From: Megaustenia siamemsis
Lineage: Eukaryota > Mollusca > Gastropoda > Stylommatophora > Ariophantidae
Direction: 5' to 3'
Length of the DNA stretch: 64,000 nucleotides
Assembly: GCA_032433765.1 (NCBI GenBank)
Contig: JAVIAB010000051.1
Span: 154,884,743-154,948,742, forward strand
A program made the position numbers and the translations under genes. Positions 49,636 through 56,899 of the stretch are shown in pieces. The notes below the pieces were generated by a model. The model was not told the origin of the DNA. It did no database searches and saw only the letters and a program-made list of their open reading frames with translations. How positions within the stretch are numbered: the first letter of the stretch is position 1; every line of letters begins with the position of its first letter.

Positions 49636-49642
49636 TATAAAA
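49636..49642 (+). promoter_or_regulatory. TATA-like element before the ATPase gene
   Basis: TATAAAA lies 36 bp before the ATPase start codon, between the inverted repeat and the gene. The short distance leaves room for only a brief leader. Tentative. Confidence 0.35.
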
Positions 49643-49677
49643 TAACGACATACATCTACCTCGCGACAGTCGTAGGT

Positions 49678-50291
49678 ATGGATCCAACCTGGAATCATCC
49701 GTTTACGGCGCTAGTCGCAGGACCGACGGGATGCGGAAAAAGTGTGTTTGTTAGGCGCTTTATCGATCACGTGTCAGAAATGATCAGACCCGCTCCGGAG
49801 GAAATAATCTACTGTTACGGCGAGTGGCAATCGATGTACGATACGATGAAGGGTGTTCAGTTTAACGAAGGGCTACCCGACATGGACCAATGGCGAGGAG
49901 ATAGGACACGTCTGTTGGTCATAGACGATCTGATGAACGAAACCGACGATAGGGTCACGAAACTATTTACCAAGGGAAGTCATCATAGAAATATAAGCGT
50001 CGTGTATATAGTACAGAATCTCTTTAACAAAAACAAGGAACAGCGGACGATAAGTCTCAACAGTCATTACATAGTTATGTTTAAAAACCCGAGAGACGGG
50101 TCTCAGATTACGAATCTGGCCAAACAAATGTACCCGGGCGCGTGTCGTACGTGCAAGAAAGTTTTAAAGACGCGACATCGGCTCCACACGGGTATTTATT
50201 AATTGACCTTCGGCAAGAGACGCCGGATCATCTAAGGCTGCGCACAAATATTTTTCCTAAAGAACAGCAGGTAGTCTACATCCCAAAGTAA
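49678..50291 (+). CDS. Packaging ATPase (FtsK/HerA superfamily), one frameshift
   Basis: Predicted DNA-packaging ATPase of the Polinton/adenovirus-like lineage, which would pump the genome into the capsid. Walker A is at residues 15-22 (GPTGCGKS), and Walker B near 79-84 (LLVIDD) is followed by an acidic/Asn sensor stretch (LMNETDD). About 204 codons, the usual family length. The frame shifts near 50137 after MYPG: the first frame ends early at 50202, while the conserved C-terminal segment (SAPHGYLLIDL, RTNIFPKEQQVVYIP) continues in the next frame to a stop at 50291. One more G in the G-run would restore it. First gene after the inverted repeat; the next gene starts 6 bp downstream. Confidence 0.93.
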
Positions 50292-50296
50292 GGAAC

Positions 50297-50620
50297 ATGG
50301 GCGAATCGGTCAAAAGACACGGAGAGATGTTGCGTTTTCTGTGCTCGGCTAAACCACCAGTTGTAAAGGCCGCGATGAAAACAGCGTCGCCTGATCTCAT
50401 AAGAACCCTGTGCGAATGCTGCCACAACGTGTTAAAAGGTAACGTTCGGCTCACGCCGGCTCAGAAGAGACGGTTGCAGCGCCATAAACACGACCTGAGG
50501 ATTCTCGCACGAAAAAAGACGACCGTGAAAAAGAGAAAACAGATTCTACAAAAGGGTGGTTTTATCGGCGCTCTGATTAAACCAGTTCTGGGTATCCTGA
50601 GCGGTATTCTGGGCATGTGA
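50297..50620 (+). CDS. Small basic protein with hydrophobic C-terminus (Polinton conserved)
   Basis: Intact, 107 residues. The N-terminal half has a Cys pair (LCECCHNVLKG). The middle is strongly basic (QKRRLQRHKHD, RKKTTVKKRKQILQ). The end is Gly-rich and hydrophobic (GGFIGALIKPVLGILSGIL). This layout is widespread in animal Polintons between ATPase and integrase. A role as a DNA-condensing or membrane-active virion peptide, comparable with adenovirus core or pX-type proteins, is inference. The stop at 50618-50620 is followed 3 bp later by the next start, so the genes are tightly packed. Confidence 0.75.
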   Translation: MGESVKRHGEMLRFLCSAKPPVVKAAMKTASPDLIRTLCECCHNVLKGNVRLTPAQKRRLQRHKHDLRILARKKTTVKKRKQILQKGGFIGALIKPVLGILSGILGM

Positions 50621-50623
50621 ACG

Positions 50624-51086
50624 ATGGCCAAGAAAATGATTTTGATAGATCCTCGACTGGTAGAGTCTGTAAATCACCACCAAATCGCGTATACGCCACC
50701 CGAGTCACTAAAAGACACCCTAGGAGATCTGGATACGCAAATGCAACGAGTCCTGGAAAGAGAGGACATGTCACCACGCGACAAAGCCAGACTGTATCAG
50801 CAGACATTGCAACGGTATCTGCAACGTCTCGATCAGTACAGACACAAACCTCTAGGCGTAGTGGACATTAAACAGGCACCCCCATCCCCCGACGCGATTA
50901 CAAACACCACCAACCGCGGTACTTAAAGACGAAGTCGACGAAAAAATTCCTCAGTCAGCGCCAAGCGCGCCTAGGTCGAAAACGAAAGCGGTCACTCACA
51001 AAGAAGTTGTGGGCAAGTACAGGCTCAGGAAAAGAAGAAAAAGTAAAATTCCAAAACCAAACTGGGAGTCATGGCCAAACGAGTAG
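50624..51086 (+). CDS. Conserved Polinton small protein, frameshifted
   Basis: Starts MAKKMILIDPRLVES. The middle is a helical Gln/Arg-rich segment (KARLYQQTLQRYLQRLDQY) that could be a coiled coil. The first frame stops at 50926. A shifted frame continues with a charged tail (VVGKYRLRKRRKSKIPKPNW) to a stop at 51086, giving about 154 codons. Homologous-looking proteins are common upstream of the integrase in animal Polintons, but their function is unknown to me. The 3' end overlaps the integrase start codon at 51071 by 16 bp in another frame. Confidence 0.65.
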
Positions 51087-52063
51087 ATAAGATTTTAAGA
51101 AGCCGTTACTACGATCCGAATCGACGGGTGCCTACGGGGGTGTGGGTGGTTTACAGCGTAGTACAAAACTAAGCTCTGCAAAAATTAAAGAATGGCTGAG
51201 TCTACAGGATGCTTATACGCTACACAAACCCGTTGTTAGAAAATTTAAGAGACGACCCATCATCGTGGGTGGTATGAATCAGCAGTTCCAGGCTGATCTG
51301 ATCGATCTGAGACAATTAAGAAGATACAACGACGCGTTCTCGTATCTCGTTACGTGTATCGACGTTTTTGCGAAGTATGCTTGGGCAGTTCCGATACGGT
51401 CGAAAACCGCAAAAAATCTAGTGGAGGCCGTGAGCGAAATATTGCCGAGCGCAAACCGATACATCTTCAAACGGACAAAGGATCCGAATTCGTCAACAAA
51501 ACTTTCCTAAAGTTTCTCAAGGAAAATGGAGTCCATTTCTTCACTACGGAGAATGAGGATATAAAGGCAGCGATCGTAGAACGATTTAACCGAACGTTAA
51601 AAGAGAAAATGTGGAAATTTTTTACGAAAACGAACAAATTGAGATATGTGGATGCGTTACCCGCCTTACTCAGAAACTACAATAATTCGTATCACAGGAG
51701 CATTAAAATGGCGCCGGTCCACGTAAATTCGGCCAATCAAGAACAAGTCTGGAACATGTTGTATAATAAACTGTCGGGGAGAGACAATAGACAGTCAGTG
51801 GCGATCAATAACCGTTATAAAGAAGGTGATCGAGTTAGGATAGCTCAAGCCAGAGCTAATTTCAAAAAGGGGTATACACCATCGTGGACGGAAGAACTGT
51901 TTACAATCAGTCGTGTAAACAAAAACACTAACCGGTAACCTACGTTGTGAAAGATGATTCTGGTGAGAGTTGAAAGGGTCGTTTTATACAGAAGAGCTTC
52001 AGAAAGTCGGGAAAACGGGTGTATCGAATAGTCTTAGAGAGAGGAAAGTTGATCAGTACTTAG
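51071..52063 (+). CDS. Retroviral-type integrase (rve, DDE), multiple frameshifts
   Basis: Integrates the linear element into host DNA. It begins MAKRVDKILRSRYYDP. A frame change near 51135 (G-run) leads into GGLQRSTKLSSAKIKEWLSL and QDAYTLHKPV. The catalytic core shows D in QADLIDL, D in HLQTDKGSEF after a second frame change near 51440, and E in AAIVERFNRTLKEKMW about 35 residues later, so the D-D-E triad is complete. The C-terminal region has ALLRNYNNSYHRSIKMAP and an SH3/chromo-like end (ELKGSFYTEELQKV, then RVYRIVLERGK) in further shifted frames. At least four frame changes in all. I chose the ATG at 51071 because the family N-terminus begins there; the end is uncertain by about 40 bp. 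Confidence 0.92.
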
Positions 52064-52227
52064 AAAGTAAGCTTACAGCTCGCATTTAACAAGATTTTAC
52101 GAAAGATACGAAAGTATCATGCAAGAGAGGAGATGATAGGATAAAACAGAGTTGGTAGCGCTTACAGCTCGGCATTTAACAATTGGATTTTGAGCGATCA
52201 AGTATCGAGATACAGAGGACTGACGAA
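52064..52227. other. Intergenic with imperfect direct repeat
   Basis: Two similar segments, CTTACAGCTCGCATTTAACA near 52073 and CTTACAGCTCGGCATTTAAC near 52161, lie between integrase and the next small ORF. They may be a duplicated regulatory site or the remnant of a duplicated coding end. Confidence 0.4.
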
Positions 52228-52382
52228 ATGGAGGGGGATGAACACGTGCAACTTTTCTGAGCGCAGTAGTTGAACGAGAAGAAACGAAGAACGACGAAGG
52301 ACCAGTCACGATAGCAGAACCTCATCTGGCCTGTTTCGGTAAACTGCTCCGCGAATGGAAATCGTTTTTCTCTGCCAAATGA
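52228..52382 (+). CDS. Small ORF, frameshifted, unknown function
   Basis: ATG at 52228 opens MEGDEHVQLF, which stops at once. The next frame continues for about 40 codons (EETKNDEGPVTIAEPHL, KLLREWKSFFSAK) to a stop at 52380-52382. One extra T in the CTTTTCTG run would join them. The stop overlaps the start of the next gene (AATGA at 52379), a translational-coupling-like or compact viral arrangement. No family recognised. Confidence 0.45.
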
Positions 52383-52528
52383 TTGTTATATATGCCGTAA
52401 TCGGCGTGGCTTTATTTAATCTGACGGGTGGAAACGATGAGGGTCAGGACGGAAAGATTTGGATCGCGCTCCTGAGCAGTTGTCTGGGATATATGCTTCC
52501 AAATCCCAAGCTAGAGACGAGACGGTGA
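52379..52528 (+). CDS. Two-segment membrane peptide (Polinton conserved)
   Basis: Intact, 49 residues. An N-terminal hydrophobic helix (MIVIYAVIGVALFNLTGG) is followed by a short charged loop, a second hydrophobic segment (KIWIALLSSCLGYMLPNP) and a basic tail. The LYNLTTG-like and LGY-LPNPKL motifs are typical of a small protein found upstream of the penton-type gene in many animal Polintons (recalled, not searched). It may be a virion or host-membrane protein. It starts inside the stop of the preceding ORF. Confidence 0.65.
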   Translation: MIVIYAVIGVALFNLTGGNDEGQDGKIWIALLSSCLGYMLPNPKLETRR

Positions 52529-52538
52529 ATCAAGGAAG

Positions 52539-53286
52539 ATGAGTTTTTACATTACAGCCCCTAGCAACGCGTCGATGCAAATTTATCCTGAAAATAGTCC
52601 TGGAAACTTTTTCGTCAAACTCCCTCAAACTATCGAACTGAACGCAAACTACGAAGTCGGTTTGGCCGAGATACAATTTCCAAACACTCATTTCAACGTC
52701 CTACCGGCGATATCTGGATCCGTTACGAAACCTCCGTAAACAGCAGTAACAATGGAACTGGCGCCGGGTTATACAAGACAGCGGATAACTTTATCGATGC
52801 TTTAAATAAAGTGATTTTGGAAAAATCACCACCCATCAAAATGAGATTTTTTAATAAAAAACACGAAAATAAGGCCATACTTAAACTCTTTGACCAAGGA
52901 CCTCGGTTACCATAAGCGAGGAATTGAAAAGTATCTTAAGCCTCCCATCGAATCGCGTGACAGACGCAACGTGGCCCTGCACGGCGAGAAAGAAATAAAT
53001 TTGGAAACGCAACCAGAAACGTGTACGTCTATTGCGATCTAGTGTCACCCAGAGTGGTGAGGGATGTTCTGGTACCCTTACTGAGGGCAGTTCCTGTTTT
53101 GGAGAAAACCACCACATCCATATTTTGCATCTACGACAAACCGCACTATGTCCCCCTGAGCAGATTCTCCTTCGACAGGTTAGAAATTCTTTTAACTAAC
53201 GACAGGGGAGTTGCGATCCATTTACATCCGGAACGTCGGTACTGACGTTACATTTCAGAGCGCGGAAGCACTTCGATCTGGTATAA
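52539..53286 (+). CDS. Penton-type minor capsid protein candidate, frameshifted
   Basis: Begins MSFYITAPSNASMQIYPEN and continues with ELNANYEVGLAEIQFPNTHF, the N-terminal signature of a conserved Polinton structural protein. Shifted frames carry DIWIRYETSVNSSNN, LKSILSLPSNRVTDATWPC, YVYCDLVSPRVVRDVLVP and the end TSGTSVLTLHFRARK, with a stop at 53284-53286. About 250 codons with at least four frame changes (near 52705, 52905, 52990, 53220). It lies upstream of the capsid genes. Assignment as the vertex or minor capsid protein rests on position and recalled family features and is not proven. Confidence 0.6.
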
Positions 53287-53768
53287 TGGTGAGACACACG
53301 CCGCTTCATCGAAATGCTAAGTTATACGAAGAGTGTTGCTTTAATCAAGCCGGCCACGGCTCCCGGTATTTGTCGGAGGTAGAAGTCAGCGAGGGCGCGG
53401 TATCGGAAGTTTTTTCGGAGGCATCGGAAGAGCAATTTTACCGTGGCTAAAAACAGGAGGTAAGGCATTACTCAGAGAAGGTGTCGGCACGGGGACTACA
53501 AGTCGCGCAAGACGCATTGGCGGGAAGAAACATTGGAGAGTCGTTTAAAGAAAGAGCTAAGGAATCCGGTCAGCGTTTAATTCAGGGAGCCATCAGTCAT
53601 GGCTGGGGGCGATACAGGCCAACAAACGGAAGCGGTAGAAGAAGGAAAAGACGAGCAGCTCCACCTGGGATACCGGCAAGAAGAATAAAAACGACGAAAC
53701 GACGCGATCACTCTCATTCCGCGTCCAAGAAGTCTAAGAGGACAAACTATTCGGACATATTCGGTTAA
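53286..53768 (+). CDS. Gly-rich/basic virion protein candidate (pVI-like position), frameshifted
   Basis: The ATG at 53286 overlaps the preceding stop. The N-terminal part ends FNQAGHGS, the next frame has GRGIGSFFGGIGRAILPWLK, and the third frame has DALAGRNIGESFKERAKESG and a strongly basic tail (GSGRRRKRRAAPPGIPARR, SKKSKRTNYSDIFG) to a stop at 53768. This N-terminal glycine-rich amphipathic region plus basic tail, immediately before the major capsid gene, is characteristic of Polintons. Comparison with adenovirus pVI/core proteins is inference. Frame changes near 53370 (C-run) and 53490 (G-run). Confidence 0.6.
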
Positions 53769-53773
53769 GCGAT

Positions 53774-55085
53774 ATGGCGTTAGTGCATCCCAAGTCTTGC
53801 GAGTGTTTCCATTCTGGACTAGATTTGTTTAGCGTTCCACCGACTCAGACATCTCTTGATTCTGCCCAGTTTGTAGAAGTTTCCCCCTTGGCGTCTCTGG
53901 CATCGGGGGCCCCTATAGAATTTTCCATCAGCGGAAATTCGGACGAATACATCGATTTTTCCAACACGTATCTGCATATGAGAGCAAAAATACGCTGTCC
54001 AACGGTGACAATATACATACCAAATGATGTTGAAGTTGCGCCTGTGAATTATTTTCTGCACAGTCTAATCTCGCAAGTCGACGTATCTCTCAACGATACT
54101 TTGATTTCAGCTTCTGAAAACACCTACCCTTTTCGAGCATACCTAGAAGCCACTCTCAACCATAGCAAGGAATCTAAGAAAAGTTATCTCACGAGCGCGC
54201 TCTACTACACCAATACTCCCAAACACGCGGATGACACCCAAGGTGACTCCAATACGGGTCTTAAAACTCGTCGAAATCTGGCCCGAGGTAGCCATGAGCT
54301 GGATATGGTAGGGCGACTTCACTCTGATATTTTGCTCAGGAGCGTTACATGCTAAACAGGGTTGACGTGAAAATTAAGTTGACCCCCTCAAAGGACGTAT
54401 TTAACATCATAGCTCACGACAAAACTATCGGTTATAAAAGTGTCATCACCTACGCCGCCCTATTGGTGAGGAAAGCCTCAGTTAATCCGGCCATTTCGCT
54501 GGCTCACGAAAAGGCTCTCTTACGAGGCAATGCGCGATACCCCATGAAGAGAGTTATGATTAAAACATTTGCCATTCCTAAAGGCATGTTATCTCATTCC
54601 CAAGACAACCTTTTTCTGACTCAAACACCAACGCGACTAGTCCTCGGCTTACTGGACTCGGCTGCATTTAATGGAAGTTACGACACCAACCCCTTCAATT
54701 TTAAAAACTTTGGCCTTACTTACTTAAACGTCACGGTCGCCGGTCATAATATTTGGGGTAAACCTCTATCTACCGAATTGACCGCGGTCAGTACGCTCGC
54801 GCCTACTTCAAGTCCATGCTGGCGTTGGGTCTTGTGGGAACAGACGCTGGTAACGGAATAGATTATAACGACTTCAAGAACGCCTACACTCTTTTTGCAT
54901 TCGATCTCAGCCCTAGTCTTTTGAACGCCGAACAATTTGAGCTGGCAAAATCAGGGCCCGTCGCCATCGAGCTCAAATTTGCGACGATCACGCCTAATCC
55001 TATACAGGTCCTAGTTTACGCAGAACTGGATTCCGTGCTGGAGATCTCTAAAACGAGACAGATTCTTACAGATTACACAGCGTAA
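53774..55085 (+). CDS. Major capsid protein (double jelly-roll, hexon-like), two frameshifts
   Basis: Forms the capsid shell. The N-terminus GLDLFSVPPTQTSLDSAQFV and the block GAPIEFSISGNSDEYIDFSN are the hallmarks of the Polinton major capsid (often annotated in animal genomes as F54H12.2-like). Continuation in frame 2 begins near RYMLNRVDVKIKLTPSKD, and frame 3 near MLALGLVGTDAGNGIDY, ending LDSVLEISKTRQIL with a stop at 55083-55085. About 437 codons, a normal length. Frame changes near 54335 (T-run) and 54785 (TT); one base in each restores continuity. It is followed 11 bp later by the protease gene. Confidence 0.92.
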
Positions 55086-55096
55086 ACACTTCGACA

Positions 55097-55592
55097 ATGA
55101 ATACGAGAGATATTCTCAAAGTACTTATGTCTGACATTTTTGTGAGACGGTGTTCCATTGTTGGCGTAGTGGCTCGCAATCGGTTACCTCGCTATATCGA
55201 TCCAACTAAAACAGCAGCCTTCGTTATCAATACCGACCCTAGTTGGAGACCGGGCTCTCACTGGGTCGCCCTCTACTACAACGCTATGTGGGCAGTTTGA
55301 GTATTTCGACAGTTTCGGGTTTTCTCCCAGACATACCGAGATCATCGATTTTATCGAGCGGAATTCGAACAGACCTCTCATCTACAACTCGCGTCAGTTA
55401 CAAGATCTTGTTAGTAACGCGTGTGGACTGTACTCTGTGTATTTTCTACTGATTAAAACACGAGGAGGATCAATGCAAAGGGTCTTAATGCCGTTTACCT
55501 CATCCACCAGACAACACATAAACGATCGAATCGTGTATCGACTACTAGCACCGAAGCTTATGGCGCAAAATTTAAAATTTCTAGTGCAATGA
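55097..55592 (+). CDS. Adenain-type cysteine protease, one frameshift
   Basis: Maturation protease of the adenovirus/Polinton C5 family, expected to process virion precursors. Starts MNTRDILKVLMSD. The catalytic His is in GSHWVALYYN, the acidic residue in EYFDSFGF, the Gln in NSRQLQDL and the Cys in SNACGLYSVYFLL, in the canonical order. The frame changes near 55292 between His and Asp (GGG run); the second frame runs to a stop at 55590-55592. About 165 codons. Catalytic residues are all intact despite the break. Confidence 0.92.
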
Positions 55593-55684
55593 CGTCAGTG
55601 GCTAAAAATATCGCAGACAAGTCTGGACACGAATTTTAGTGTTTAAAAATCCGGACTAAACCGGATCTATAATCTGACCTATGC

Positions 55685-55691
55685 TATAAAA
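55685..55691 (+). promoter_or_regulatory. TATA box of the PC4-like gene
   Basis: GCTATAAAAGTCGC; a candidate initiator (CCAGTCAC, A at about 55713) lies 28 bp downstream and the start codon at 55746. Spacing fits a standard RNA polymerase II core promoter. Confidence 0.6.
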
Positions 55692-55745
55692 GTCGCGGGG
55701 TGAGAAAGCGCCAGTCACACATCGCTCAGTGCTGAGATACAGAAG

Positions 55746-56444
55746 ATGCTGACAAACGTCGAGGCTGCACCAATTGTCGATGTACCCACTAGCTGGGTCT
55801 ACGTTACAGCAGATCGTGAAATGGTCAAACCATTGGCTACAGGTCTGAAAGTAGCGTCTGTGTCTTCATACAGAGGGTCGACTATGATCCATATTCGAAA
55901 ATTTTTCGGGACATCGAATTTAAAATATCCCACCAAGTATGGGATCACGTTGAATCGTTCAGAATTTGAACACCTCGTGTCTATGCAGGACGAGTTATTG
56001 GCCGAGTATGAGCGTCTCGAAGCCATTGCAACAACACTCGAGACTCATACAGTGAACGAACCCGACATCAGACTAGATCACACACTTCCAGTATCCACGT
56101 CGCCGAGTAACGAGCCTTATTCGATAAATACTGGCTTTTACATGGCGCCTTTCTACGATACTGACAACTTCGAAAGTAGTCAGCCAGTACCAGCACTATC
56201 TCCGGGTCATCTTAGTAGAAACGAACAGCTCGTGGCTATGCAGGACGAGTTATTGGCCGAGTGTGCTCGTCTCGAGGCTAATACAACAACACTACAGCCT
56301 CTTCCCTCGAACGCGCCGTCAACCACGGCAGATCATAGACTTCCAGTATCTACATCACCATGCAACGAACCTTATTCGATAAATAATGGTTCTTACAGGA
56401 CTCCCGTGTACGATACTGACAACGTTGAAAAGATTCAACAATAA
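55746..56444 (+). CDS. PC4/SUB1-like ssDNA-binding protein with duplicated tail, intact
   Basis: 232 residues with no frameshift. Residues 30-78 match the PC4 (p15/SUB1) C-terminal domain pattern: GLKVASVSSYRGSTMIHIRK (the basic, I-x-I-R strand) and KYPTKYGITLNRSEFEHL (the K-x-G-I-x-L strand and helix). PC4 domains bind single-stranded or melted DNA and act as dimers in transcription and replication (established). The tail is a tandem duplication of about 85 residues starting at SMQDELLAEYERLEA (79) and AMQDELLAECARLEA (164), each ending NEPYSIN and YDTDN. It has its own TATA box and poly(A) signal. A role in element DNA replication or late transcription is inference. Confidence 0.8.
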   Translation: MLTNVEAAPIVDVPTSWVYVTADREMVKPLATGLKVASVSSYRGSTMIHIRKFFGTSNLKYPTKYGITLNRSEFEHLVSMQDELLAEYERLEAIATTLETHTVNEPDIRLDHTLPVSTSPSNEPYSINTGFYMAPFYDTDNFESSQPVPALSPGHLSRNEQLVAMQDELLAECARLEANTTTLQPLPSNAPSTTADHRLPVSTSPCNEPYSINNGSYRTPVYDTDNVEKIQQ

Positions 56445-56561
56445 CAACGATTGCCCCGGTCATCTTAGAAGAAGAAAGAGGCTGAGGCTGAACATTTAGA
56501 TGTTGTGTTTTATGTCGTGTCTAGATGTACTGCATACGCAGTATCGGTGTTGTGCTGTATC

Positions 56562-56567
56562 AATAAA
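56562..56567 (+). promoter_or_regulatory. Polyadenylation signal, plus-strand genes
   Basis: AATAAA about 120 bp after the PC4-like stop, followed by T/GT-rich sequence (TGTGTACGTATATAATGG) suited to cleavage. It probably also terminates read-through from upstream capsid genes. Confidence 0.6.
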
Positions 56568-56899
56568 ATATATATAAATTACAAAACATGCCTCGTGTTA
56601 TTTGTCATTTATGTGTACGTATATAATGGATTGTATAGGTGTGAAAGTCATAGATGTTGTAACTCGTTTTTTTTTTCTGTTTTACACACAGGTATACTGG
56701 TAGTACACCAAGGACACTGAGAGTATCCATATTATTCTTACGAGACAGTACCACGTGACATGTATATACAATAGAAAAAACTGCATACTTTTTTTAATGA
56801 TATATTTTAATACAATATAAACGTGACAACGACACAAAACATATGTTCATTATCACTGGACATAAAACTATCACAGAAGTATCATTGTATATAAATACT
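56568..56899. other. Convergent intergenic region
   Basis: 3' flanks of the plus-strand cluster and the minus-strand polymerase gene. No ORF recognised. Confidence 0.5.
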
